DNA of 64,000 bases from the NCBI RefSeq assembly GCF_034190915.1, contig NW_026947484.1:183948982-184012981 (forward strand). Direction: 5' to 3'. A program made the translations under genes and the position numbers. Below the pieces are notes generated by a model. That model was not told where the DNA came from, made no database searches, and saw only the letters and a program-made list of their open reading frames with translations. Source of the stretch: Cavia porcellus (Eukaryota; Chordata; Mammalia; Rodentia; Caviidae). The stretch's first letter is position 1; the number at the start of each line of letters is the position of its first letter. Shown one piece after another: positions 10,511 to 22,700 of this stretch.

Positions 10511-12523
10511 GTGAGTAAAAGTGTAAGAACAGTGCTAGTCGAGAGCACAGGTTCCATATTCCTTACCTGAAATACTCAGGTAGGGAAAAGTTTTGGGTTT
10601 CTAATTTTTTCAAATTTCAAGATATTTACATATAGATAATGAAATTTGTTGGAGATTAGATTGAAGTCTAAGTACAAAATTAATGTATGCCTCAGTTTTT
10701 CCTTATGCATATATGTTGAACATAATTTTGCATAGTTAAAGTGTGGCTTTTTCAATCATTGATATTATATTGGTGCTCAAAAAGTTTCATTTTATATTTC
10801 AGATTTTTAAGTTAGGGATGTTCAGCTTGCATGAGAAATAAAAGGCAACACAAGAGATGGAAAACTCAATGCAAAGTATAACTTGAAAATAGGAGAGACT
10901 AACAACATAACAATCTTTTCTTTCACCCCCAAAATCTTTGGTGGGAGATGCTGACTTTGTATTTCATGTAGAGTAGGACCAGATGACAAGATCAATATAA
11001 ACCCAGCAAACTAAAGAAATAAACATACTGTATATTTTGAAACAGGAGTTAGAATATGCAGAATTAATTGAACTGAGGTCACTGTCTCTGTCTTGAAAGA
11101 GCTTAAAGTCTAATTATTGAGAAATACTCATAGGCACATTGGTAAATGCAGTGTGGACCCAGACAAAAAGGCCATTCCACTTTACCCACTGGGGAGGACT
11201 GTTGGGAATCTATACAGAAGAAATGCAGGACTGGGGAGTCTCTAAAGATTATCTAGAATGTTTTTAGGAAAGGGGACATTCTTATAGAGAGAAACAGACT
11301 ACAAAATCATGGAAATATAAAAGTAATGTATATTGGGAAACCAAAAGGAAAAAAAAATCTGGGAACAGAGATAAGACCCATCTTGGAAGGGGGTGCATAT
11401 ACTCCCATCCTATAACAAAAGGAGGCAGAAACTAGATGTTGTAATGAAGAAGTCCCACTAGAGGCTTTTCTGTTTTAAAAATAGAAGTGATATGTAACTC
11501 AATGTTTGTAGTTGGTTTTACTAGCATATTTCTAAGAGTTTTCTAGGGGAGAGATCTTAAAATCTGAGATGATATCAAGTAAGAAGATGGAGACTTTGAT
11601 AAAGTGGTTAATAGGAATTGACTGTACTCAGTGAAAAAGTGAAGTTTCTGTTATTTCTAGTTTTGATTCTTTTTGTGGAAAGGCATTGGATGTATTTTTT
11701 TGTAGGACTCTTAGTGAATTCATCCAATTTCTTTTCAGAGCTTTGCCTGTTTTATTACAACATTTCATTCAGAAAAAGACACAGTGACAGATTACTTTCA
11801 CTTGTCCGTTCATCCATTCCTGAAGCTACAAACAGATCGATCTATATTCTGCTTTCTGCTCTAACAAGTCAAATAAAGATGAAATAAAATAATGTATATG
11901 GAGAATGTTACAGAAAATCTATAATTCTGATAAAACTCCTTTGTTTATCAGAAATCAGCAAATTGAGAGATTTTATTTTGTTATTTTTTCCTGGAAAGAT
12001 TTATTTTATTTATTTTAAACTAGGAAGAACTTAAAAGTGAATGAAAAACAATGCAGGGAATTTTATTAAATTTTGTCTAGATGATTCTGAGACATATGGA
12101 ATGGGTGTGCACTTTCTTAATATTCTTTTAAACTTGAGAATTACTGATGTTATCTGAATTTGACTTCAGATTCATCCTTCAAGAATCATCTCCATTGCTA
12201 CCTCTTCTGTAAAGTCCTGCTTGATTCTATTGTATTCCACATAGTTTTATGTGGTCAGTTAGGGGGACAGGCTGGTGTGAGTAGGGTAGAGAATCTAGGA
12301 ATTTTCATTAAAAACTAGAAAACCATATTGGGCACAAGTCATCCTACAATAAGAGGCAATGAAGGCATAGAAATTTAGATGGGTTCATTGGACCAATGTT
12401 AGACTGTGAACACAGAGCACCTGATTCTGAGCTTATCATGGCCTGAGTAAATTCATAACTCACACATAAGATGAAGAGGAATAAAATACACGAATGAGAG
12501 TATTTAAGAGAAAATTAGTGGAA

Positions 12524-12526
<3 letters not shown>
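10511..12526. other. unassigned AT-rich sequence
   Basis: About 2 kb without a recognised element. A 90-codon open frame at 11618-11887 (+) has no protein-family features I recognise and is probably chance. Confidence 0.4.

Positions 12527-12563
<37 letters not shown>
12527..12563. repeat. (TC)n microsatellite
   Basis: About 18 perfect TC units, followed by an imperfect pyrimidine-rich extension to about 12620. Confidence 0.95.
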
Positions 12564-12566
<3 letters not shown>

Positions 12567-12619
12567 GATCTGTCTCTCTCTCCCTCCTCGTGCTCCTCCC
12601 TACCGATTCTCTTCCTCAC

Positions 12620-13044
12620 CTTCTACCTGTGAAAGTAGAGAAATCATATTTAAACTGGTTGAAGCAAAAGAAAAAGAAATCAGGAAAAAATACTCAATTT
12701 ACAAGTTAAGGGTTAAGTAGCTTCAGGAAAAGCAGGATGCCAACTCTTAACTGAGAAAGTTAATGAAGTCAAGGATCTCTCTAGGTCTCTTATCATCGTC
12801 TTTTCCTGTTCTGACTTCATTTGAAAATGTGTCAAATTGTGCCTTACACATGGTAGAAAATATGGCTTTTGAAAACACTAGGGTCCCGTTACTTACTTCT
12901 CAGGAAGAATTCACCCTTGCTTAATGTATGGTAGTCTCAAAATCCAGGAAGAAAGCCAGTTTGAACTAAGTACTCAGCACCAAATGAATCATGTAAATGT
13001 GCATAGGGAGGTGAGGATACTTTTAAAAATGAACCTGTCAAAAT
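12620..13044. other. unassigned sequence
   Basis: No recognised gene or repeat. Confidence 0.4.
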
Positions 13045-13054
13045 TCATGTTTAG

Positions 13055-13154
13055 GGGGCTGGGTATTTAGCTCAGCGGCATAAGTACCTGCTTTGCAAGC
13101 AGGCAGTCGTGAGTTCGATCCCCAGTACTGATAAAAAGAAAAAGTGTAAAAAAA
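13055..13154 (+). mobile_element. ID-like SINE (tRNA-Ala derived)
   Basis: A full head (gggctgggtatttagctcag), the TGC anticodon-arm relic and B box gttcgatcc, with an A-rich tail. TSD tcatgtttag at 13045-13054 and 13155-13164. Confidence 0.93.
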
Positions 13155-13164
13155 TCATGTTTAG

Positions 13165-15480
13165 TGCTAGAAGAGAAGAAGTTTATTTTCTTTTAGAACA
13201 GACACGATGTCTTTAAAGAAGAAAGAAATGACCAGTGGTTAGGCAAAAGCACTGACATCTACTAAAGTAAGCCTATATCAAACTATATTATCTTTAGTAT
13301 CAATGCAATATTCAGAACCTCTGTCATTGGCTGCCTTAACACAAGCATCTGGGACTTTTATTGACATGAGCATCAGTGGATACCAGCAGAACATTTTTAC
13401 AATTGTTATTAACAGGATCTAACACAATAGTGAGCTACCAAGAGAGAAGGGAAACAGTACATGTTATTGTAGTAAAAAAAAAAAAAAAAAGAAAAGAAAA
13501 AGAAAAATACTGGGGACTTAGCGAACCTCAGGAAAATTATCTGTGTTTGAATTAAGTTTCTATAGATGAGTTGGTGAAGAATCTAAATGGATTTGGTTAG
13601 AAGCCCATATTTATGCTTTTTATTTCTATGGTATGATAAATATGCTTTTTGTATAAATACACAAATTGTTTGACTTTTTATCAGATGTTGATTCTAGCAC
13701 TATACACGAATGCTCAATGAAAGCAAAATAATGTTTGGACGCCTCTATCTCAAAATTGTGTATTTGCTATGCATTCATCTTCTTTATGTCTCTCAAAAGG
13801 AGTTTAGTTATTTCTCTTTAAAGTTGTCATGAATTGAGCCATTGAAAACACAAGTGCATAAGGCAAGGCAGGAATACTGACTGAAGGAATTGGTTAAGTG
13901 ATTATAAGCATTAATCATTTCTTAAAATTCATATGCAAAAATCTAGAAGCCTCCTGTTGTAGGAAAAAATACTATAGCAGAAAATAAAGATGGTATAAGT
14001 AGCTGAAATTTAAGAAGTTTATGGCTCTGAGTCTAACTCACTATGGCCATTATAGAGGCTAAACCACCAGTCTGGTCAGTACCTTGGGAAAGGATGTGTT
14101 TGGGTGAGGGAGAGAATTTAGTCTTCAAAGAGAACTAAAGTACTGCACAGTGCTAGCTAGGGGTTAGGAAAAAAGAGCAGTGTAGAATTTTGCCTTATAA
14201 ATTAAAGCGATGCAAAAAAAAAAAAAAAAAAAAGAACAAGAAATCCTTGTACTATGGGCATACAGGATCTCAGGTGTTCCTTGTGGAAACATTAAACCTA
14301 ACCTTTTTTGTTCATGGAAGTATCACAAAAAGCAACATGGCAAGCCAATAACTGCTGCTGGGTTCTGACTCTTAGTGAGCTTAGAGCTAACTTGTAGCAG
14401 ATCAGACCAGGGAAGGGTACTAAGAGTTTGAAGTTACTGATGTGTGCCTTCTATGGTAGAATTAGTGCAGCTATGTCTACAGGAAAGAGTTTGCAGGCAA
14501 GGATGGGTATTTGTAGATTGAGCTGTAAGGGTCTTACTTGGCTGCAGAGAAAAGAAGAAGATTGACAGATAACCTTTTGAAATGAATAAAATCTGTCATT
14601 TCATGCTGATGCCATACTCTCCTTAAATTTTAAATGGCTAAGTAGAATGAATTAAAACACTGCCCAGTGTCCATGTGGTATGATGAGATGCTGCACATTA
14701 CTTAATTCTGTAAGGATATAGGAGCATGCCATTTGATGATACATTTGGATTTGTGATTTTTTTTTCACACTGTGGTTCTGAAAGATCAGGATTGACTTTC
14801 TCTTTGGAGTAACAGTTTTCTGGTTTGAGCACTACAGCACTGTTCTGGCAGGCTGAGACCAGCCACACTCAGAGATAGGTGGTGCCCTTTGTGGAAAGCT
14901 CCCATTGGCATCGTCCAAAAGTTGTATTCAATCATTGTATCAGAACAGTGACAGCAGGAGAAGGAGCCCATAAAGCTATTCATCAAGCTCTGAAACAGCC
15001 AGAACTTCACTTGTCTGGAGTTATTTACAAGTAGGTGATGATGACACGCTGATGGAGGCACAAGCTTATGATGCTTCTTGACTCTCTGTTTTGTGAGAAG
15101 ATCATTTTGAAAGAGAAAATTGTAATGCGTTAAATGCATCCAAATCTAGCCTTTTGTCACTATGGTTAATAAGAAAATGTATTTTCAGAAGGTATTTGGA
15201 ATTCTAGTCAACAAGATTTAAATTTTGGAGTAAGAAAAGTCTCCATTCTCACTCATTCTCTGTAAACACAGAGATTTTGGCCAGGTATCTTTGTTTCTAT
15301 TTGTGCTAACTTTCCATCATCATATCTTTGATAATCAACTTGCAAGGAGAAATGGTATATTTTAAAATATACCATTTTTAAGTGTTTCAGTCTAAATGAA
15401 GGCAACTTCAGAATGTCCTTATTAGTGAAATATCACATTAGTAAATATCACATTGTCTCTCTAGTGTAAAAAATAATAGC
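13165..15480. other. unassigned sequence with two A-runs
   Basis: No gene recognised. Runs of about 17 and 21 A at 13474-13490 and 14216-14233 could be tails of SINEs too old to identify. An antisense open frame at 14786-15139 (118 codons including the stop) has no recognised features. Confidence 0.35.
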
Positions 15481-15484
15481 AACT

Positions 15485-15765
15485 GGCAGAATAATGAGAT
15501 CCAAAAAGTACCATAGACATTGTAAAGGTGAAAGGGATGGAAAGTGCTCTAAATGATACAACAGTATGTATAGTGTGTAAGATAGATGACCATATGACTA
15601 AATTTCTGTTAGATCACTGAAGAGAAGGGTTTGCACTGTCAATGTTTGAGTGTCTAGCCACTTTTTATAATGTTAATTTTTTTGAGTTCTATATTACTCT
15701 ACTTTATTCTCTCTTTTAAAAAATTGTCCTTTCTTTCTTTCTTTAAATAAAAAAAAATTGAAAAA
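15485..15765 (+). mobile_element. LINE-1 3'UTR end, sense
   Basis: Only the 3' terminus of an L1. The last 110 bases (ataatgttaattt...gttctatatta...ttctttaaataaaa) match, with divergence, the 3' end at 49029-49112 and the RC of 47683-47766. The front part resembles 9470-9530. Confidence 0.75.
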
Positions 15766-15784
15766 AATAACTTCAGTCATACTT

Positions 15785-16050
15785 GGTTGGGCCCATTGCT
15801 CTGGGTCTGTGGCAAGGTAGATTATTGTGGCGGGAACATGTGGTAGGAGAAACTGCTCATCTCATGGCCAGGAGGCAAAATGAATGGGAAGATGCTAGTC
15901 CCACAGTATCCTTCAAGGACATCCCCCCAGTGACCTGCAGGTCACAGCAGGTCCAGCTCTTAATGATTCCATCCCTTTCCAAAAGCAACACCTTGATAGC
16001 CAATTCTTTAACATGTAGGCAATTTGAACATATTTACAATTCAACCTAGA
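15785..16050 (+). repeat. Medium-reiterated interspersed repeat, copy 1
   Basis: Shares the layout of the copy at 19326-19705: a 'catggccaggaggcaaa' passage, then 'cccccagtgacctgcaggtc', then a passage ending in 'acatgtaggcaatttgaac'. This pattern is widespread in rodent and other mammalian genomes. I cannot give the family name with confidence. Confidence 0.55.
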
Positions 16051-17814
16051 GTACCTTTAAATATTTCTTTCTGTTAAATACATGATTCTTTCTGTGTATC
16101 AACCTTATTTTTCTACTGGGTTTACGAAATCCTTATAGGTAGTAAGGAATCACAACCAATTCTTCTCATTCTTCAGACTTAGTATAGACTTACTATCTAC
16201 AAGAAAAGTCATTGAGTCAAGATTTTTAGATGAAAATTGATGGATATATCAAATTTCTGAAAGTTTGTCATGCCATTATTATGTAGATATTTAACGGAAA
16301 GCATTTAGATATATGAGGGACAAATATATTTTAAAAGGACACTAAGTTTGCCCAATGGTAATATTTGATGACAATCTTGAAGGATCCAAAGACTTTATAC
16401 ATGGAAACTGGAGTTTAAGTCCAAGTTAGCTTCATTTTTAAAAAAAAAATATATGTATGACCCAAGCTTCTAACAGTTTTATCATAACTTCAAATTTGAT
16501 TTCAGCTAGTAAAAATAAAATACTGTGTACTTCTTTTAGCTGATAGCCATCTGCCACAAAAACATTCAAATGTCAGCTCATCAGAATTTAAAAGGACTTC
16601 CTGAACAGAAGTTCACTAAAATTTAAGAAACTTTAATGGAACGTCTGTTGCAAAATGGTGCAGTCTTGGCTTTAGGCTAATCCTCAAAACACACCTACAA
16701 ATCCATCTCCCAAAGTGTCTGTTAGAGAAGAGGAGGTAGGTTGGTTTTACAATTTTTATGGCAAAGGTTAAAATAAGTAATTTCCACAACAGCTGTCTAC
16801 ATACAGTCTGTTTTTGGAAGCTGCTTTCCCTGGAGAATTTTATTTCTTCAAATGTCATAATTAGAATTTCATCTCCAGTGATGACTCAAGAAAAATCTGC
16901 CAGCCAGAGACAGCATGGGTCACATTTTAATTACAAATGCATCCTTTCTGTCTGAAGGGCCATAAGCTTGTTGCTAGTCGTGTCAGAAGAATCCCAATGC
17001 GCTCTGAATAATTAAGTACAATTTTCAGTGGGTAGCATTTGTTTCCTTAAAATTCAGCAAGATTTATTAGAGCATTAACAGACTTCTCTGTCTACTGAAA
17101 ACCAATGAAATGCAAAGAAGATTTCCAGGCAATTAGAGCAGTGAATTGTGTTCCCATACTTGCATTATCAATGACAGATGAGTATCAACAGGAGGGTACT
17201 TTTGTGCATTTATTTCTTTATTTTCTTTAGTCAAACAAACACTTACTGAATGTCTACTTTGGTGCTGAGAGCTGAACCTTCAGTTGAAGAAATAAACTTG
17301 AACAGCACGGTCTTTTTCATAAGAGTGGTACACCTAAATTTGATCATAAATTAGCATTAAGTAAATAACACAGGGGAGTTATATGTAAGGTGCTTTGGAG
17401 ACAAGAAAGAAGTAATTAATTCTACTTGAAGAGACAGGAAAGGCTGGACAGGAATCTTGACTGAATTGGAAAGGGTAACAAGCAGGAAGAAATTTGATAG
17501 ACAAATCAGGGAAGGGAATTCCTGGCAAACTAAATTTGTAGAGGCAAGGAGCATTTGACACATTTGTAGTTGATACTGTGAGAATAAAATGCATATTTTT
17601 TTTGCTGTAAATGACAGAGGATAGGGATACAGTACAGGATTGGAATTTATTTTAATGAAGAAATGTAGTTGTACTGGGTAAGAAATGTGTCATTGAAAAA
17701 GAACTACAGGAATGAAAAGACACTGATCTTCTCTAAGCTTAGATTGCTCAGCAGGATTTTTAGTAGGCTTTGCCTTTTATCCTAGTTGCCTGAGAATATC
17801 TTTTTTTCCCTCAT
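16051..17814. other. unassigned sequence
   Basis: No gene recognised. 17225-17280 (cacttactgaatgtctactttggtgctgagag-like) is reminiscent of an L2/MIR core but too short to call firmly. Confidence 0.35.
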
Positions 17815-18225
17815 GAAGTAAAGAAGACTGGTCGATTCCTACAACAAAATATTACTTAGCAATTAAAAGACATGAACTACAGAGGCATGCATGAATAAAG
17901 ATGAGTTGCTAAAGCATTTTGTAGGGAAATGGGAAAACAACCAGAGTGAAAAACTACCTAAGATGTGATTCCATTTATATGACGTTTCTGAAAATATAAA
18001 CTAATGTAATAGAAAGTATTATAGCTTAGTAGTTACACAGACTCAGAGATTGTGCAGAGAATATTGGCTAAAATGGGGCATGGAGGAACTATTGTGAGAA
18101 AAAGAAATGTTTTATATCATGATTGTAGGGATGGTTACTGGGTTATAAACAGTTCTTGCAACTCATCAAATTTTGTATTTAAATTAGTAAATCATGTTGC
18201 GCATAATTATAGCTCCACCAACATG
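17815..18225 (+). mobile_element. Ancient L1M-type 3' end, sense
   Basis: Matches the well-known old L1 3'-end order: 'caacaaaatattacttagcaatta', 'gatgtgattccatttatatgac', 'gttttatatcatgattgtagggatggttac', 'aactcatcaaattttgtatttaaa'. Heavily diverged. Confidence 0.8.
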
Positions 18226-18254
18226 ATGAGAAAGGACTGGCTCAAATGAGATTA

Positions 18255-18360
18255 CTGTTTTTATTTTTATTTTTTATTTTTTGAGTACTGGCAATCAAGC
18301 TCACAACCTTGTGCTTGCCAGGAAGGTGCTTATGCCACTGAGCTCTAGGCCAGGCCCTTG
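18255..18360 (-). mobile_element. tRNA-derived SINE, antisense
   Basis: A T-rich tail, then 'gagtactggcaatcaagctcacaacc...gccactgagct', the RC of a B-box and A-box arrangement. Short TSD aatgagat at 18245-18252 and 18361-18368. Confidence 0.8.
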
Positions 18361-18567
18361 AATGAGATAACTTTGGAGCCCTGTGTGATGAAGTCACTAT
18401 TGTTCCTTTTATCCATTTTAGAGTGCAACAGAGAATGAAATTAGCATATCTTGAGTAGAATAAGAAATTTGATGCAAAGAGTAGTGATTTTTCCATTATG
18501 TATAATTTCTGTAACAAATTAAATGTGTTTGGGATTATATTATACTAAAATAATAAAAAAATTTTTA

Positions 18568-18671
18568 GGGGCTGGGGATTTAGCTCAGCGGCATAAGAGC
18601 CTGCCTTGCAAGCAGGCAGTCATGAGTTCAATCCCTGGGACCGATAAAAATGAGAAAGACAAAAAAAAAAT
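18568..18671 (+). mobile_element. ID-like SINE (tRNA-Ala derived)
   Basis: A full-length head, TGC anticodon arm, B box gttcaatcc and A-rich tail. The flanks are A/T-rich (aaaaaaattttta versus aaaaattttata), so the TSD is ambiguous. Confidence 0.92.
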
Positions 18672-18719
18672 TTTATAAAATTCATCTTATCTGCTAGTTG
18701 AACCTTTAAAAGCTTTATG

Positions 18720-18880
18720 TATGCTAATTTATTTAGTTATTATATCAACTCTGTTTCATTGTTATTCTTATTTGTCAGATTAGAAAACTGACAAAGGAAG
18801 GTTAATTAACTTGCTTAGTATCACTAACCTATTTAGCATAAGAACTGAGATTTGATATTAAGTAGTGTAGATCAGAGTCA
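18720..18880 (+). mobile_element. MIR relic
   Basis: An order typical of the MIR core: 'tgttattcttatttgtcagattagaaaactga', then 'ggttaattaacttgcttagtatcac', then 'agaactgagatttgat'. Sense orientation, strongly diverged. Confidence 0.65.
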
Positions 18881-19325
18881 TACACTTACAAAGGTATTAT
18901 TATTTTAATTTGAATTATTGCAGAAATTTAATAATAAGAATAGTTAATATTCCACACTGGGACATCTTGATGTGGTTATAATTCATTATTGACATATTAA
19001 TATTGTCATTTTTTATAATTATAGTTCTTGTTAACCATGTAAGAATTTGATTGTATATAAGTAGGACAAAGAATGCATTTTTACCCTCAAGTACCGTGGT
19101 TAATTATTTAAGAACACTATTCTTATTGATTTTCATGCTTTTTAATGAGTAAAATCTTTTCTGACTTTCAAGAACCTTCAATATTGGAAGAATGACTACA
19201 AGAAGACAGAAACGAGATTTCCTTTGCCTCTGATAAATGGTATAGCTCCAGTCATGTACGGTTATAGGTTTAATACATAAGCTCAAGGGACTAGGTGAAT
19301 AAAAACTGAGAGTATTAGAGAGATG
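18881..19325. other. unassigned AT-rich sequence
   Basis: Nothing recognised. Confidence 0.4.
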
Positions 19326-19705
19326 TATTAGTTAGCTTTCCAATTACAGGGGAACAATACCCAATACCCACAATGTGAGGAGAAAAGTTTCAATTTTTTC
19401 ATGGTTTCAATGATTGGATAACTCCAAGGTAGAAAACATCACAACAGAAAGGTATGGTAGAGCGAAGACACTTCATTCACGGAAGCTGGGAATCAGAGTA
19501 GGTGAAACACTACCAGAGAGGAAGAGGGTGAGAAACTGAATACAGAATTCAAAGCTATGCTTCTATAGTCCACCCACATATGCCCAGATGTGTGCTTCAC
19601 CAATCCCCTACGTGGATCCCCAAACCAATGCACTGACTCTCCACCTCAACCACCTAAGGAGACCTACGAACATGTACCACACATGTTTGCATACATAGGG
19701 CCTCT
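19326..19705 (+). repeat. Medium-reiterated interspersed repeat, copy 2
   Basis: Begins 'tgtattagttagctttccaa' and includes 'gtttcaattttttcatggtttcaatg', the order of a common mammalian medium-reiterated repeat. It ends near 'gtaccacacatgtttgcatac'. Related copies at 15785-16050 and 24022-24300. Confidence 0.55.
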
Positions 19706-19980
19706 CTTTTAAGTAGCCTTTCTAATCTAAATAAGATTTAGATTATTTGGTAAAATCATTGGTCTACATTTTTTAATTTAATGGACACAATCTATTAAAG
19801 ATTAGTAAATATTGACAATTTGGCCTGTCTATTTCTTTCTATATTTTGCAGCAGTATAAGGGAAAAGTCCTAAGGAGTTAATATCTTCCCTAAAATCCAG
19901 ACTTTTTCTCTGTTAGCACATTCTGAAGTGTAGCCTGGAAAATTGCACAGAGAGCATTAGCAGCCAATCTGGTCACATGC

Positions 19981-20723
19981 TGTTATGGATTAAGAACTGC
20001 TGATCAATTTAATGCCAGCTGGATTACATCAGCATGGCCTTGAATGTATATGCTCCATCTGAGGAAAGTTGCCAGCATAAATAGAGAAGTGGAAAAGGAG
20101 AAGGAAGGCATTAATGTATTATTGCATTGAGGCGTTGAGGCATTGTGGCTTCTCCTATAAGTTGTTGTTGATTCTCCTGGAGAAGCTCTGATCCTCACAT
20201 CAAGCATTGCTTCCTGGCTCTGGAGAGGAAGACATGTGCCGCTTGGTCTCCAGAATGGGCTCGTCATGTGGGCTTCCTGGCATGTACTAGACTGTGCCTG
20301 TCGTTGGAGGATCTCGGGGGGCCTCCGTGTTGCTGAGGAAGGCTGTGGTCCTTTTTAGGACAGCCCTTGTTTTTGTTGTGAGTGTGACTTCTTGGCTCCA
20401 GCATAGAACCCTCAACCCACCAGCACAGCTCCTTTACCCTGCTGGCATAGACTTTCTGAATTCCACTGCTGACCTTTGGGTCTTCCTGGTATGGATCCGT
20501 AAAAGAGACTGGCATGAGTCCTTCTTGTGGCTTCTGGACCTCCAGTTGGACTCATGAGAGACACTGCCATGAGCTTTGGGTTTTCATCTGGACTTATGTG
20601 GGAATATCACTGTGGGATTTAGGCCCTTCAGTAAATATTCTATGTCTTTGGTGTTGTGGATAGATTTCCTGCAGTTACTTGTGTTAACTCCCGGTGACCA
20701 TCATTAAACAACATTATAAACTT
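19981..20723 (+). mobile_element. LTR-like GC-richer block
   Basis: About 740 bases of clearly higher GC than the flanks, starting tgttatggattaagaactgc and ending in an attaaa-containing stretch (near 20702). A 5-bp direct repeat, catgc, at 19976-19980 and 20724-20728 is compatible with an ERVL-type TSD, but the 3' end is not a canonical CA. No open frame is convincing. A solo LTR or other composite repeat is the best guess. Confidence 0.4.
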
Positions 20724-20729
20724 CATGCC

Positions 20730-21065
20730 CTGGTTCAAATTGTTCTCTGCACAACCCCTAACTACACGCCTTAGTTATAGCCTTCTGCCTTCAGTATTAA
20801 TCAAACTATTTTTGTATACATGTCTTAGTTGTGTCTATTTCTTAATTGCCTCAGAACTTAGATTACAAGAGGAGGGAGTAAATATATGTTTAAGAATAGC
20901 AGCATGTATTCTTTTTTACTGAAAATGAAGTTGGAAGGCAGGGACATGCTTGGAATGAAGGAAATATGAGCACTGTACCAAAATGAATGGGTAAAAAAAA
21001 AACACAAAGTATCTCAAGCTTCTGTATCACTTACCCTTGGCATGTAACTAATTCTCTGCCTCTTG
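20730..21065. other. unassigned sequence
   Basis: Nothing recognised. Confidence 0.4.
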
Positions 21066-21069
21066 TTAT

Positions 21070-22700
21070 GACCAAAAGATACACATACCTGACATTCCAA
21101 CATGGTGTCACCAAAGACAGCACCATAAGCAAATACCAACAACATTAATATCTTCCTCTGATGAGTTTTTCACAATCTTATTAAAGCCAAGTGGTCGAAA
21201 ACCACAGGGAACATACTCAAATTGGTGTTCTTTTGCATGCATTATGTTATATTTTTTCCATATTTCTTGTGACCCTACATGAAGATTTGCACATGGTGGG
21301 TCCATTATCTCCATCATTTTATAAAATGGCTTTGTAGTAGCTGGCTGTCTCCAAAGGATGTTTCTTGGGATGTTGGCTTGATACACAGTGTTAATTTTTT
21401 TCTAGACACCGCAGTGTAGTCTCCTTACCAATTCCTTGGCTCTACTTAGTGACTTTGTTTACAACAGGTATGGCAGTGATGTGGAAGAGACCCATCCTCT
21501 TGGGGTGTAAATGGAGTAAAGCCACTCTCGTAGTCCATATGGGAACGGTGTACATAACACTGGGTGTAGGGTGTACCTTTAACAATGAGACTAATGGCAC
21601 CAAGAGCATGGTGAATGTCTCCTCAAGTATGGTTGAGTTTTTTTTTTTTAAATAAGGGCCTCTGGCATTCATGGGAAGGTCCAACAGCAGTGGGGAGCCC
21701 AAAACGAAACATCTAATTAGTTCTGATGCTAGTGTGTTCTGATGTACGGCTTCCCGTGCAGAGAGGGAAATGCTGATGAAGAACTCCTTGGCACCATGCT
21801 CGATCTTGGCAGTGACTTATGAATTCACCTGCTGGTCATATCCTAGTCCTAGAGGACAAATACCCTCATCTTTCTGCTCTTGATGACAATCTCTTCTTTC
21901 CCACTATGCAGAAACACTTGTCTTTTATAGTGAAAGGGTCTATATGGGCTGGTTTCTGGTATCTCAGTTACTATGTTCAGTCGAACTGAGTTTGAGGTAG
22001 AGACCCTGGTGCTAGTGCGCTGGAATATCTGCAGTCTCCAGAATGGGAAAATGCAGAAATTTGTGAATCTTGGGCAAAATGAATTTGCATAATAACTTCC
22101 TACTCAGGATAGCATCAAGCTCTATCATCTGAGCTCCTGGGTTTGTTGAGAAGACAGTGCCTAACAAGGCCTCTCTGTGGACTCTGTGTTGTTCCCACAA
22201 TGAGCTGTAAGTCTATGATCACCATGGAATTCTCCAGTAGCTAATATGGCCAGTGGTCTTACTTTCCCTGAAAAGTATAGTTTTTTCTTTGGCTGGAAAG
22301 TTGGAGTCACAGTAGCTGAAGCGCACTGGTCCTCCTTCTATCGTGTTGCCCCAGGCTTCTCTTTCTTACAAGTTTCCAGTCTCCCGTTCTTCCACAGTCA
22401 GCTCAAAATGCAGCTTCTGCACTTGGTCCTTCTTTGCTGAGGAGGAGGTACGTGTGAGGCAATGCAAGTTAGCCATCCTGGAATCTCTTGTTTTTGTCTC
22501 ATCCCAGCAGGGTCACAGATTAATCTCCTTGGATGATAACTTTCTCTGAAATTGTTTGTGTTCAACAAGGAACACAGTGTAGACGTCATCTGCCAAGTTA
22601 TCAAACAGCTGTCAGGTGTCAGGCACAGCTCTTCTGGCTTCCCTCTCCTGCTTTTTCTCAATTGTTTTACATCCATCAACTTATGTCTCACAGAGAGTCA
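21070..22700 (-). pseudogene. GC-richer unrecognised block, possible antisense retrocopy
   Basis: About 1.6 kb of non-repetitive sequence with higher GC and codon-like texture on the minus strand. Minus-strand open pieces occur at 22691-22398, 21702-21442 and 21386-21108, each broken by stops or shifts. The piece at 22590-22390 has a charged start (QLFDNLADDVYTVFLVEHKQ-type reading across decay). There is an internal run of 11 T at 21641-21651. I could not match any protein family. No poly(T) at the left edge or TSD was found, so the retrocopy reading is inference only. Confidence 0.35.

Noticed and set aside
11618..11887. 90-codon open frame resembling a hydrophobic peptide (stop included)
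   Set aside because: AT-rich sequence readily gives F/L/I-rich frames; no family motif or gene context.
12527..12563. Search for CRISPR-like or other spaced repeats near simple repeats
   Set aside because: Only uninterrupted microsatellites are present; the genome is mammalian and no regularly spaced repeats were seen.
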